Shown here one piece after another: positions 17,629-26,385 of a DNA stretch of 64,000 bases. The translations under genes were made by a program, and so were the position numbers. The stretch comes from Pontibacter pudoricolor (GTDB lineage: Bacteria; Bacteroidota; Bacteroidia; Cytophagales; Hymenobacteraceae): the NCBI RefSeq assembly GCF_010092985.1, contig NZ_CP048106.1, positions 2,604,001 to 2,668,000 on the forward strand, given 5' to 3'. The notes beneath the pieces were generated by a model, which was not told the DNA's origin, made no database searches, and worked only from the letters and a program-made list of their open reading frames with translations. How positions within the stretch are numbered: position 1 is the first letter of the stretch; each line of letters starts with the position of its first letter.

Positions 17629-18132
17629 ATGCACATGCCCGTACAAGAGGCTTTAGATAAAATTACCGGCCTGCCCCTTACAAAAACCACACGCACCGAG
17701 CTGGTTCAATATTTCCATTTCGGCAAGGCACATTACCGCACGCCACAAGGTCTTATTTTAGATGTAGGCGCTGTTACACTGGCCCTGAATTGCCCCTGGC
17801 AGCTGGTATTGCCCAACGGCGACAGCATAAAGCACAACGAGGTTTTTATGCGGAAGCGCGAATCCGGCCTGCCTTCTCCAAAATTCGACTGGAAAATACC
17901 GGGTGCCAACCTGCGCGACCAACGCCTGCAGGAACTGATAAATGCCGGAGGAGCCATGACGCCACAACGTTTTGAGCTGAGTGAAAACAACGGCTTTACC
18001 CTTTATTTTGAATATGGCGCCAGACTTATAGTTACCCCGGATGCAACGAAGGAGCAGGAACTTGACTGGCAGATCTTCAGCAATACGGATGATAACTATA
18101 GTTTTGTAGCTGGGAGTAAAAGAGAAAAGTAA
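17629..18132 (+). CDS. Hypothetical protein (167 aa)
   Basis: I do not recognise a family. This soluble 167-residue protein has no signal peptide or membrane segment. It is mixed alpha/beta with the stretches YFHFGKAHYRTPQGLILDVGAVTLALNCPWQLV (about residues 30-60) and FTLYFEYGARLIVTP (about 124-138). Codon use and a -7 box at the right distance support it as real. ATG 17635 (two codons on) is an equally good start. It contains CTATAG in frame as the codons AAC TAT AGT near its 3' end. Confidence 0.7.
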   Translation: MHMPVQEALDKITGLPLTKTTRTELVQYFHFGKAHYRTPQGLILDVGAVTLALNCPWQLVLPNGDSIKHNEVFMRKRESGLPSPKFDWKIPGANLRDQRLQELINAGGAMTPQRFELSENNGFTLYFEYGARLIVTPDATKEQELDWQIFSNTDDNYSFVAGSKREK

Positions 18133-18308
18133 GTTTTAATCAGCCTATAGTTTTAATGTCTATAGTTCGACTTGGGCAGAAGCGAGTCTGGAGGCCCGTA
18201 CACACCCAACGTCATAAATCCGGAGATTTGCGCCAGTATAAAAACTATAGCTATTAACCTAACTATAACTAAACAGCCGGCTGCGTAGTATGTGCAATAA
18301 AAAAGCAC

Positions 18309-19091
18309 TTGAACAACCGGCTGCAACTTTTTGAACTGGAGGACCAGCGTTGGTTTCCGCACGTAATCCGGCAGGGGATGCTGGATTTTTTGCGTTTTAT
18401 GATCTCGAAAATGGGCGCTTACGAAGCTGCCCTACCCCTGCTACAGGAACTATTAACTAAAACCAACCAAACACACATTACTGACCTTTGCTCCGGAGCC
18501 GGCGGCGGCATAGAAACTATACAAAAAGACCTGAGCCGGCGAATGGGGCAACCGATACACGTTACCCTCTCCGATCTTTATCCAAACATCAGTGCTTACC
18601 AGTACCTGCAAACTAAATCCGGAGGAACGATAGATTTTATACCAGAGCCAGTTGATGCAACTGCCGTACCCGAAACTATAACCGGCCTCCGAACTATATT
18701 TTCATCATTTCACCATTTTCCGCCAACTATAGCGCAGCGCATTTTGCAGGATGCCGCCGACAAACGTGCTGCCATTGGTATTTTTGAAGGTGCACAGAAA
18801 AGCTGGGTAGAGATGATCTTACTATGGCTGGTCTTTCCTATAGTTATAGTTTTAGTTACGCCATTCATCCGGCCGTTTAAACTCAGCAGGTTATTTTTTA
18901 CGTACATCATTCCGCTGATACCTGTTGGCATTATCTGGGATGGAACCGTATCGTTACTACGCATTTATACGCCAACGCACCTGCAACAAATGCTACTAAC
19001 TATAAAAGCTCCAGACTATACCTGGCGAACCGGCCGCGTCGGCAACAAACCCGGCAAACACGTTATTTACCTGATAGGATATCCGAGTTAG
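18309..19091 (+). CDS. SAM-dependent methyltransferase-like protein with C-terminal membrane helices
   Basis: This 260-residue protein combines a Rossmann methyltransferase motif I (ITDLCSGAGGGIETIQ, about residues 57-72) and an acidic post-motif (LSDLYPN, about 86-92) with two strongly hydrophobic stretches at about residues 168-187 and 197-215 (LLWLVFPIVIVLVTPF and FFTYIIPLIPVGIIW). The FSSFHHFPP segment occupies the motif IV position. The start at 18309 is TTG; a later start would cut into conserved sequence. The substrate is unknown. It is followed by a UbiA prenyltransferase on the same strand, so a lipid or quinone substrate is a reasonable guess only. Confidence 0.75.
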   Translation: MNNRLQLFELEDQRWFPHVIRQGMLDFLRFMISKMGAYEAALPLLQELLTKTNQTHITDLCSGAGGGIETIQKDLSRRMGQPIHVTLSDLYPNISAYQYLQTKSGGTIDFIPEPVDATAVPETITGLRTIFSSFHHFPPTIAQRILQDAADKRAAIGIFEGAQKSWVEMILLWLVFPIVIVLVTPFIRPFKLSRLFFTYIIPLIPVGIIWDGTVSLLRIYTPTHLQQMLLTIKAPDYTWRTGRVGNKPGKHVIYLIGYPS

Positions 19092-19099
19092 AGAGTTAC

Positions 19100-19165
19100 G
19101 GAAGTTAGAAAGTTTGGAGGTTAGAAAGTTTAGGTAGAGACGCAATATTTTGCGTCTTGTCAGCA
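19100..19165. repeat. GTTAGAAAG period-9 repeat followed by an AGACGCAA hairpin
   Basis: GAAGTTAGAAAGTTTGGAGG and GTTAGAAAGTTTAGG are consecutive copies of a 9-nt period. They are followed by AGACGCAA-TATT-TTGCGTCT (19139-19158), an 8-bp hairpin. The period-9 repeat is longer at 20704-20789; hairpins of the CGCAA/TTGCG type recur at about 24463-24482. Confidence 0.7.
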
Positions 19166-19192
19166 ACGGAGCAGTAAATCCTGCACATTCAT

Positions 19193-19236
19193 AAATCCTG
19201 TTCATCCTTTAATCCTGAAAATCCTGATTCAGACAT
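19193..19236. repeat. ATCCTG period-9 repeat ending in ATTCAGAC
   Basis: ATCCTG-type units spaced about 9 nt apart end in AATCCTGATTCAGAC. A shorter copy lies at 20868-20894 and a degenerate inverted one at 10989-11037. Confidence 0.75.
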
Positions 19237-19267
19237 CATTCAACAAACAAGAAACAACAACTAAAAA

Positions 19268-20149
19268 ATGCAGCCTTACCGCGACGCGCTTACGTTAATG
19301 CGAATACCTTTTTCGGTGTACCTGATGCCGGTATTCTGGTTTGCGCTCAGTGCATTGCAACAAGTGGATGTGAGCAGGGCTATAGTTGTTTTCCTGATTC
19401 TGCACTTACTGGTTTACCCGGCCAGCAACGGCTACAACTCTTACTACGACCGCGACGAAGGAAGTATTGGAGGCCTGAAACATCCGCCTAAAGTTAACCG
19501 CGAACTGATGCATCTGGTGTTGGCTTTTGATGTGCTGGCTGTGTTGTTTTCTATCATTTTATCTCCGTTGTTTGCTGCGTTGGTTGCCTTATACCTGCTT
19601 ATTTCCAAAGCGTATAGTTACGAAGGCATCCGGCTCAAAAAGTACCCGGTTATCAGTACTATAGTTGTTACTTTTTTTCAGGGGGCTTTTACGTTTGCAA
19701 TGGTGCAGGCTGGCGTCGGGTTGAAGCTACAGGAAGTGATGCAGATGCCTAATGCAGGTTTTGCTATAGTTAGCACGTTGTTTCTGTGTGGTTCTTACCC
19801 GCTCACTCAAATTTACCAGCACGAAGAAGACAGCCAGCGCGGAGATATAACTATAAGTTTATTACTTGGCATTACCGGCACCTACATTTTTGCAGCCATC
19901 AGTTTACTGCTCGGTACCGGGATGTTACTATGGTTGTATTATACCACCGACCAGTTTCAGAATATCATTATTTTTTTGATAGCTACGGCTCCTATCCTCT
20001 ACTATTTTACAAACTGGGCTATGGCCGCTACCCGTAATAATACGCTGGTAAACTATGATAATACCATGCACATGAACAAAATATCTTCGGTGTGCATCAG
20101 CCTGGCGTTTATAACGATGCTGGTATTTAAGGCTGTTTACGAACTATAG
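19268..20149 (+). CDS. UbiA-family prenyltransferase
   Basis: This 293-residue protein with about eight membrane segments belongs to the UbiA family, which transfers prenyl groups to aromatic or other acceptors. The first aspartate-rich motif is NGYNSYYDRDEGSIGGLKHPPK (starting about residue 56). The second region, QIYQHEEDSQRGDITISLLLG (about 180-200), takes the place of the usual DxxxD motif. MenA/ubiquinone identity is not supported because the motifs diverge from those enzymes. It lies downstream of the methyltransferase-like protein and upstream of another membrane protein. Confidence 0.85.
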   Translation: MQPYRDALTLMRIPFSVYLMPVFWFALSALQQVDVSRAIVVFLILHLLVYPASNGYNSYYDRDEGSIGGLKHPPKVNRELMHLVLAFDVLAVLFSIILSPLFAALVALYLLISKAYSYEGIRLKKYPVISTIVVTFFQGAFTFAMVQAGVGLKLQEVMQMPNAGFAIVSTLFLCGSYPLTQIYQHEEDSQRGDITISLLLGITGTYIFAAISLLLGTGMLLWLYYTTDQFQNIIIFLIATAPILYYFTNWAMAATRNNTLVNYDNTMHMNKISSVCISLAFITMLVFKAVYEL

Positions 20150-20220
20150 GTATACCACTTTTACCTGGGTTAAAACTATGCTGTGCAATTGCGTATAAAG
20201 GGGAAATTAGATAATAATAC

Positions 20221-20694
20221 GTGAAGCTGATCTACGTTATACTAGCTGGGCTGGCCGGCACCGCAGCCATGTCTGCTGTAATTTTTCTTCTTTCTCTGGC
20301 AACAAACCGTGTTCTTAGGATACCACTGGTATTAGGAACTATGCTGCTTGGCAAAACGCACCCTGATGGCAGCTTATCGAAAGGAGTGTCCACTAAGTTG
20401 GTGGGTGGACTGGCGCATTATACTGTTGGTGTTTTATATGCTATTGGCTACCTGGCTCTTTGGGAAAGCGGCGTGGGCACCATTACAGCTTCGTGGGGAA
20501 TGTTTATAGGACTCGGGAACGGCATATTAGCCATGCTCATCTGGTATTTATTTTTCATGATCCACCCCAGGCCTCCGCACATCAAACTGGAAAGATACCT
20601 TATGGAGATGGTGTTCAGTCATGTACTCTTCGGATTTGTAGTTACCTATGTATATTACCACTTAACGCATGTAGAGTATCCGTTCTGGCAATGA
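20221..20694 (+). CDS. Small integral membrane protein of unknown function
   Basis: This 157-residue protein is predicted from hydrophobicity to have four membrane helices (about residues 3-24, 62-82, 88-115 and 130-150). It begins with GTG at 20221; the next in-frame ATG would remove the first helix. The N-terminal pattern LAGLAGTAAMSAVIFLL resembles DUF2938-type membrane proteins, but I am not certain. It follows the UbiA gene by 71 nt on the same strand. Confidence 0.68.
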   Translation: MKLIYVILAGLAGTAAMSAVIFLLSLATNRVLRIPLVLGTMLLGKTHPDGSLSKGVSTKLVGGLAHYTVGVLYAIGYLALWESGVGTITASWGMFIGLGNGILAMLIWYLFFMIHPRPPHIKLERYLMEMVFSHVLFGFVVTYVYYHLTHVEYPFWQ

Positions 20695-20703
20695 TTTATA
20701 GTT

Positions 20704-20894
20704 TAGGAGTTTAGGAGTTAGAGAGTTTAGGAGTTAGAAAGTTGGGAAGTTAGAAGGTTAGAAAGTTTTTATAGTTTGGGAGTTAAGGGTTTAGAAGTTA
20801 GAACATTGTAGAAATGCAATACGCTATTTCTTTTCAGCAACTGAGCAATTGAAACCCTGTCGATCCCTAAATCCTGTAAATCCTGATTCAGACA
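20704..20894. repeat. Period-9 GTTAGAAAG array plus ATCCTG/ATTCAGAC repeat
   Basis: The 307-bp gap before rho starts with GGAGTTTAGGAGTTAGAGAG-type units that continue to about 20789. It ends with AAATCCTGTAAATCCTGATTC (20868-20888) and CAGAC. It therefore repeats the same two-family order (GTTAGAAAG, then ATCCTG) seen at 19100-19236. No gene is visible. Confidence 0.78.
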
Positions 20895-20941
20895 ACAATC
20901 AGCCATTTAACAATTCAACAATATAACCATCAGTACAAAAC

Positions 20942-20980
20942 AAAAACGGCCTGCAGCTATAGTTGCAGGCCGTTTTTTTA
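20942..20980 (-). terminator. Rho gene terminator with a CTATAG loop
   Basis: A perfect 14-bp stem (20942-20955 with 20964-20977) has the 8-nt loop GCTATAGT. T runs on both strands make it potentially bidirectional. Confidence 0.9.
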
Positions 20981-21001
20981 TAGTTGATTCTAAACTATAG
21001 T

Positions 21002-22822
21002 TTAGCCGTTCATCGAAATCAGGAATTCTTCGTTGCTCTTCGTGCCAACCATTCTGTCTTTCAGGAACTCCATAGCTTCTACAGAGTTCATATCCGACAT
21101 AAACTTGCGCAGGATCCAGATACGGTTCAGCTCGTCTCTGTCCATTAGCAGGTCTTCGCGGCGAGTACCCGAAGCAGGAACGTCGATAGCAGGGTAAATT
21201 CTTCTGTTGGCCAGTTTGCGATCCAGCTGAAGTTCCATGTTACCGGTACCTTTAAATTCTTCGAAGATAACTTCATCCATCTTAGAACCTGTGTCGATAA
21301 GTGCAGTGGCAATGATAGTTAATGAACCACCATTCTCAACGTTACGGGCAGCACCAAAGAAACGCTTCGGCTTGTGCAGTGCGTTCGCATCCACACCACC
21401 CGATAAGATCTTACCAGACGATGGAACCACAGTGTTATAGGCACGGGCCAAACGCGTGATCGAATCCAGAAGAATTACCACATCGTGGCCACACTCTACC
21501 ATTCGCTTCGCCTTGTCCAGTACAATGCTCGATACCTTTACGTGGCGCTCGGCAGTCTCATCAAACGTTGATGCAATAACTTCCGCTTTTACGCTACGGG
21601 CCATATCAGTCACCTCTTCGGGACGCTCATCAATCAGTAGGATCATCAGGTATACTTCCGGGTGGTTTTCAGAAATAGCGTTGGCTATTTCTTTCAGCAA
21701 CACGGTTTTACCTGTTTTAGGCTGCGCCACGATCATACCGCGCTGGCCTTTACCTATTGGGGCAAAAAGGTCGAGAATACGGGTTGACAGCTGGCTTGGC
21801 TTGGTAGTTAACTTTAAACGCTCCTCCGGGAAAAGCGGCGTTAAGTGCTGGAACGGAATACGGTCACGAATTTCTTCCGTGGTACGTCCGTTTACAGTCT
21901 CAACCTTTAGCAGGGCAAAATATTTCTCACCTTCTTTCGGCGGGCGGATCTGGCCTTTTACAGTATCACCTGTTTTAAGACCAAATAATTTTATCTGCGA
22001 TGGCGATACATAAATATCGTCAGGAGATGCTAAGTAGTTATAGTGTGTAGAACGCAGGAAACCATACCCATCCTGCATCAGCTCAAGCACACCTTCGTTT
22101 AGTATTATACCATCAAACTCCTTAAAGATATTGCCACCTGCATTTGCATTCTGCTGTTGCGGGTTGTTACGGCGCTGGTTGTTGTCGTAGCGGCTATCTG
22201 GTCTGTTCGTTTGCTGGTCGCTGCGTTGCTCACGGTTATCCTGGCGTTGCTCACGCTCCGGACGCTGTTCGCGGTTATCGTTGCGGTTCTCAGAACGTTG
22301 CTCACGGCCATCATTTCGTTCACGTGGCTCGCGGTTCTGGCCTTCCGTACGTTCCGGTCTTGGCTCACGTGGCTGATTTTCAGCTCTCTCTGCTTTTGGC
22401 TCGCGTGTTTCTGTGCGTGGCTCGCTGCTGGTCTGTTCCCTGTTTTCGCGGCGAGGCTGAATACGTTCACGGTCGCGTTGCGGCCCATGGTCTTTAACCG
22501 GCGCTGGGGCTGGTTTTGGAGCTTGTTCCGGTTGTTCGGCACGCACTACAGGTCTTCTTTCTTCCGGTGCAGGTGCAAGGGCTGATGCTTCTTCTTCTAT
22601 AGTTGCAATTTCAGGAGATGAATCGCTTGCTGGGGCAGCAGAACTGGCAACAGGTTTGATCTTTTTAGGTAATTTCTCAGGTGGGGTGATGGCTTGCTGA
22701 TCCAGGATCTTGTAGATAATGTCCTGTTTGCTCAGTTTTTTGAAGTTCTGAACGCCCAGGTCCTCTGCAATTTCCTTGAGTTCTGAAAGAAGCCTATCTT
22801 TCAATTCTTCAATATTGTACAT
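21002..22822 (-). CDS. rho: Transcription termination factor Rho
   Basis: This 606-residue hexameric RNA helicase ends transcription. The N-terminal helical domain (about residues 1-55, [23 protein letters not shown]) is followed by an insertion of about 170 residues (about 60-230) very rich in Arg, Glu, Asn and Gln with a repeated NREQR-type unit. Then come the cold-shock RNA-binding domain ([15 protein letters not shown]) and the ATPase core with Walker A PKTGKT, Walker [17 protein letters not shown], and Q/R-loop segments. The insertion explains the length against about 420 residues in E. coli and is usual in Bacteroidetes Rho. It is likely disordered and may aid RNA binding or phase separation. 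Confidence 0.97.
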   Translation of the reverse strand: MYNIEELKDRLLSELKEIAEDLGVQNFKKLSKQDIIYKILDQQAITPPEKLPKKIKPVASSAAPASDSSPEIATIEEEASALAPAPEERRPVVRAEQPEQAPKPAPAPVKDHGPQRDRERIQPRRENREQTSSEPRTETREPKAERAENQPREPRPERTEGQNREPRERNDGREQRSENRNDNREQRPEREQRQDNREQRSDQQTNRPDSRYDNNQRRNNPQQQNANAGGNIFKEFDGIILNEGVLELMQDGYGFLRSTHYNYLASPDDIYVSPSQIKLFGLKTGDTVKGQIRPPKEGEKYFALLKVETVNGRTTEEIRDRIPFQHLTPLFPEERLKLTTKPSQLSTRILDLFAPIGKGQRGMIVAQPKTGKTVLLKEIANAISENHPEVYLMILLIDERPEEVTDMARSVKAEVIASTFDETAERHVKVSSIVLDKAKRMVECGHDVVILLDSITRLARAYNTVVPSSGKILSGGVDANALHKPKRFFGAARNVENGGSLTIIATALIDTGSKMDEVIFEEFKGTGNMELQLDRKLANRRIYPAIDVPASGTRREDLLMDRDELNRIWILRKFMSDMNSVEAMEFLKDRMVGTKSNEEFLISMNG

Positions 22823-23076
22823 AAATGTGGTATGGTGGTTAATGTGATGCCGGAAGCGTGATGATACACGAACGCAGCGAGAGTCTTAAATTATAAATCA
22901 GGAAACAGAATAGATTGCGTAGAAATAGTGAGGCTCAGGAAGGGCCTGCTTCATAAATGCACTGCAATGTTATTGCAATAGCACCTAATTAACAAATATT
23001 ACGCATCATTTTATGCAAAATGTTTCAGAAAACAGGTAAAAGATTTACGAATTGCCGCGTACTACGCAAAAAAGTA

Positions 23077-23084
23077 TATTTTTG
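23077..23084 (+). promoter_or_regulatory. Candidate -7 box of serS
   Basis: TATTTTTG fits TAnnTTTG and lies 22 nt before the serS ATG. A TTG at 23052-23054 could act as -33 with 22-nt spacing. Confidence 0.55.
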
Positions 23085-23106
23085 TACCAATACATAACAC
23101 GCAACT

Positions 23107-24381
23107 ATGCTACAACTATCCGTTTTAAGGGAGCAGACAGACCTGGTAGTGGCAGGCCTCACCAAGAAAAACTACAAAAATGCAGCCGATGAAGTTGCTG
23201 CTTTACTTGAACTTGACCAGCGTCGCCGGCAGGTACAGAGCGAGCACGACGAGCTGCAGGCCCAGTCGAACAGCATCTCCAAAGAGATCGGAATTCTGAT
23301 GAAGAACGGCGAACGCGAGAAAGCCGAATCTTATAAAACACAAACTACCGAATTAAAGCAGCAGGCCAAAACCCTTGCCGACCAGTTAACTACCCTGGAA
23401 GATGAGTTGCAGGCAGCTTTATATAAGTTACCAAACCTGCCACACGCAAGTGTTCCTGTAGGTAGAACAGCAGAAGACAATGAAGTAGTTCTGCAACATG
23501 GTGAAATTCCTGAACTGCATGCAGGCGCGCAGCCTCATTGGGAGCTTATCCAGAAATACGACATCATTGATTTTGACCTGGGCAATAAGATAACTGGTGC
23601 AGGTTTCCCGGTTTATAAAAAGCAGGGAGCCCGTTTGCAGCGCGCGCTTATCAACTTCTTTTTAGATGAAGCCCTGAAAGCCGGTTACACTGAAATACAG
23701 CCGCCAATTTTGGTTAACGAAGCATCGGGCTACGGCACCGGCCAGTTACCGGACAAGGACGGACAGATGTACCATGCCACCGAAGATAACTATTACCTGA
23801 TACCTACGGCCGAGGTACCGATCACCAACATTTACCGTGATGTAATTGTACCAGCCGACCAGTTGCCAATAAAAAATGCAGGTCATACACCATGTTTCAG
23901 AAGAGAAGCTGGTTCGTGGGGTGCCGATGTACGTGGATTGAACCGTTTGCACCAGTTTGACAAGGTAGAAATTGTACAGATTACGCTGCCTGAGAAGTCT
24001 TATGAAACGCTGGAAGAGATGAGCAGCTATATACAAGGCCTTCTGCAGAAACTGGAATTACCTTACCGTGTGCTGCGTCTTTGCGGCGGTGATATGGGCT
24101 TTACGTCTGCCCTGACTTACGACATGGAAGTATATTCTACAGCGCAAGGCCGCTGGCTGGAAGTAAGCTCCGCTTCTAACTTTGAAACGTATCAGGCTAA
24201 CCGCCTGAAGCTGCGTTATAAAAATGAAGCTGGTAAAACACAATTGCTGCATACGTTAAATGGTAGCGCCCTTGCCCTGCCTCGTATAGTTGCCGCTATC
24301 CTGGAGAATAACCAGACACCGGACGGTATTAACATGCCAAAAGTGCTGCACCCATATTTAGGGTTTGAGAAGATTGGGTAA
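23107..24381 (+). CDS. serS: Serine--tRNA ligase
   Basis: This 424-residue class II synthetase charges tRNA-Ser and tRNA-Sec with serine. The N-terminal coiled-coil tRNA-binding arm spans about residues 28-105. Core motifs follow: QPPILVNEASGYGTGQLP, FRREAGSWGADVRGLNRLHQFDKVEIVQ (motif 2) and LEVSSASNFETYQANRLKLRYKN with LNGSALALPRIVAAILENNQ (motif 3). Length and motifs are standard. It is divergent from rho across 284 bp. It is closed by a strong terminator and contains no CTATAG. Confidence 0.98.
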   Translation: MLQLSVLREQTDLVVAGLTKKNYKNAADEVAALLELDQRRRQVQSEHDELQAQSNSISKEIGILMKNGEREKAESYKTQTTELKQQAKTLADQLTTLEDELQAALYKLPNLPHASVPVGRTAEDNEVVLQHGEIPELHAGAQPHWELIQKYDIIDFDLGNKITGAGFPVYKKQGARLQRALINFFLDEALKAGYTEIQPPILVNEASGYGTGQLPDKDGQMYHATEDNYYLIPTAEVPITNIYRDVIVPADQLPIKNAGHTPCFRREAGSWGADVRGLNRLHQFDKVEIVQITLPEKSYETLEEMSSYIQGLLQKLELPYRVLRLCGGDMGFTSALTYDMEVYSTAQGRWLEVSSASNFETYQANRLKLRYKNEAGKTQLLHTLNGSALALPRIVAAILENNQTPDGINMPKVLHPYLGFEKIG

Positions 24382-24411
24382 TGTGCTAATGTAATAATTG
24401 GCATTTTAGTA

Positions 24412-24453
24412 AAAACAGAAGCCGCTGATACCCTCAGCGGCTTCTGTTTTATA
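24412..24453 (+). terminator. Intrinsic terminator of serS
   Basis: A perfect 17-bp stem (24412-24428 with 24434-24450) has a TACCC loop, starts in an A tract and ends in a T tract. Confidence 0.92.
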
Positions 24454-24459
24454 GTTGGC

Positions 24460-24626
24460 TAACACGCAAAGTATTGCGTGTCTACAATTTCATTTTTTGC
24501 CCTTTCAAATAAGCTCTTTCGGACTTCTTAGTCCGTAAGCTCTTTGCCGGAAACATCCTTGTCCCCACATTACAGCGGACGTGGACGTCCACAGCAGACA
24601 GGTTTCGGACATGAATGTCCGAAACA
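24460..24626. repeat. Cluster of four small hairpins between convergent genes
   Basis: ACACGCAA-AGTA-TTGCGTGT, CGGACT-TCTT-AGTCCG, GTGGACGTCCAC and GTTTCGGACAT-GA-ATGTCCGAAAC are separate perfect inverted repeats within about 165 bp. Three of them share a GGAC/GTCC pairing. They lie between serS and the convergent 24644 gene, beyond the serS terminator. Confidence 0.75.
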
Positions 24627-24643
24627 GCGCACTGAGATATAAC

Positions 24644-25048
24644 TTACCCAAACTGTTCCTGGTATTGCTGATAGTAATTTTTGAGTTTATACTTCTTCAG
24701 TTCACCTTCTTTAGCAGCTTTTATAGTTTCTTCGGTTATAGTTTGCTGTTGCAGTAGATTTACTAGCAGATCGTTATTCTCTGTTACGCCTTCCTGTATA
24801 GTTAACGTTTCGTATTTTTGCAGGAAATCCGGGTTCAGGCCTAGCTTGTTCTTGTTTACAGTTACCACCTTTGCAGCAACCAGTTTTAACAGGGCTTCTT
24901 CCACTTCTTTCAGTTCGAATACTGTCCCGTCTGCGGCATCAGCCATCAACAATACTTCCTGTAGTGGTGCACCGCCCTCGCCGCCTGTTGCTAAGAGCAA
25001 AGCTTCCAGAAATTGCGTGTCAGTCTCCTGCCAGTTATAGTTCTTCAT
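24644..25048 (-). CDS. Hypothetical protein (134 aa), possibly winged-helix
   Basis: I do not recognise a family. This 134-residue acidic soluble protein is mostly helical (EVEEALLKLVAAKVVTVNKNKLGL, about residues 47-70, looks like a helix-turn-helix/wing). It ends in a charged helix with KYKLKNYYQQYQEQFG. There is no signal peptide. It lies 5 nt after the GT9 gene stop on the same strand, so the two are probably translated from one mRNA. Confidence 0.65.
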   Translation of the reverse strand: MKNYNWQETDTQFLEALLLATGGEGGAPLQEVLLMADAADGTVFELKEVEEALLKLVAAKVVTVNKNKLGLNPDFLQKYETLTIQEGVTENNDLLVNLLQQQTITEETIKAAKEGELKKYKLKNYYQQYQEQFG

Positions 25049-25053
25049 CTCTT

Positions 25054-26040
25054 CTATCCTTCGTGGTTCACAAAATCAACTATAGCTCTTTCATTAATAT
25101 CGCGCATGCATTTAAAGTGGCCAAGCGGGCATTCTGATCTTCCAAACTTGGTACATGGGCGACATGGTAGCTCCACTCCTGCTTCGTAGTGTCTTGTAAC
25201 CTGGTAGGGTTGTACCCCCAAAAGTTCAGGCACGGTACTTCCCCAGATCGTTACCAGTTCTTTATCAAACGCTTCAGAAATATGCGTTAGACCGGTATCA
25301 AAACCAATTACTTTAGCTGCCTGCTTCACCACATATACTGATTCGTTCATGTTCAGTTTACCGCACGCGTTGTACACTTTCGCTCCGGCAGCTTCTGCTA
25401 TAATTGCACCGTTTTCTTCCACATCCTTACCTCCCAGCAACACGACTGGCCTGTTCAGTGAATTGCAGATGCTGACCACCTGTTCGTTCGGCATACGTTT
25501 GGTAAAGTGTGTTGCGCCAATTATGAAAGCAACATAGTCCTGCTGGTGTGTTTCAGGTAGCAGTGTGCTCAAGCTATAGTTACCGGTCAGGAAATAATCT
25601 ACCGGTTTCTGATCATTCACTACACCTAAAAATTTCACGGTTTCGAGATAGCGGTCTACCAGGTGGGTTGGCTTAACGGTATTCAACTTAAACTTTAAAG
25701 CCAGAATTTTACGGATACGCTGTTTTTTGAACGTAGAGAATTTTACGCCCAGCTTATACTTCACCAGCACCGAGCGCAGGCTGTTGTGCAGGTCAATCAC
25801 GTAATCAAACTGCTCCGCACGCAGGTCCTGAATGGTGTCATCCAGATGGTCTTTTAGCAGATGAAGTTTATCTACATAAGGGTTGTTGTCCAGTATAAAC
25901 CGGAAACCGGGTTTCGTCAGGAAATGTATTTCTGCGCCCGGTACCTGTAGCTTCAGGCAACGGACAACCGGCGTGGTGTAAATAATATCCCCGATTGAGC
26001 TGAACCGGATGATGAGTATTTTAAGCTTCTCTTTTTGCAA
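25054..26040 (-). CDS. Glycosyltransferase family 9 (heptosyltransferase-like)
   Basis: This 328-residue GT9 protein transfers a heptose or related sugar in lipopolysaccharide core synthesis. The N-terminal Rossmann domain begins ILIIRFSSIGDIIYTTPVVRCLK (residues 8-30), the family hallmark with Asp in the RFSSIGD loop. The C-terminal nucleotide-sugar domain has VVLLGGKDVEENG, ACGKLNMNESVYVVKQA and GFDTGLTHISEAFD. A cysteine-rich C-terminus (PCRPCTKFGRSECPLGHFKCMRDI) is shared with the second GT9 at 37862-38887, which suggests paralogy. It is co-directional with the 24644 gene. Confidence 0.88.
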   Translation of the reverse strand: MQKEKLKILIIRFSSIGDIIYTTPVVRCLKLQVPGAEIHFLTKPGFRFILDNNPYVDKLHLLKDHLDDTIQDLRAEQFDYVIDLHNSLRSVLVKYKLGVKFSTFKKQRIRKILALKFKLNTVKPTHLVDRYLETVKFLGVVNDQKPVDYFLTGNYSLSTLLPETHQQDYVAFIIGATHFTKRMPNEQVVSICNSLNRPVVLLGGKDVEENGAIIAEAAGAKVYNACGKLNMNESVYVVKQAAKVIGFDTGLTHISEAFDKELVTIWGSTVPELLGVQPYQVTRHYEAGVELPCRPCTKFGRSECPLGHFKCMRDINERAIVDFVNHEG

Positions 26041-26085
26041 TGGAGCTTTTTGGTTAAAAACGGTTTTGTGTGAGTTATGGAGTTA

Positions 26086-26372
26086 TAGTTCTATAGTTTA
26101 AATGTCATCTCGCTTTCTACAAGATTCCCCGAATCAAGTTTGGGATGAACCACTTTCAAACTGACAAAAAAGGCAAAAGTTATAGTTCAGTCTCATGCTA
26201 TAGTTTGTCATCTCGACGTAAGGAGAGATCTAACTGGAATTTTAAATAGATTTCTCGCTTTGGCTCGAAATAACAATTTACCCACCCCTGCCCCTCCCAA
26301 GAGGGGATTTTCTGCTATCATATGATTCCACTCCTTGGAGGGGTTAGGGGTGGGTTCAAACTATAGCCGAGT
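26086..26372. repeat. Partial composite repeat, hairpin modules only (copy F)
   Basis: The 345-bp gap before the PolX gene carries TCATCTCG...GAGATCT (about 26209-26231), its mirror AGATTTCTCGC...CGAAATAAC (about 26250-26275), CCCCTCCCAAGAGGGG (26291-26306) and an inverted GGGGTTAGGGGTGGG (26340-26354). These are the outer modules of the 1-kb element without core or palindrome. CTATAG appears three times. Confidence 0.75.
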
Positions 26373-26385
26373 CAACAATCAACAA

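Noticed and set aside
21456-22585. Long antisense ORFs opposite rho
   Set aside because: They mirror the Arg/Glu/Asn-rich insertion of Rho and carry no plausible protein features.
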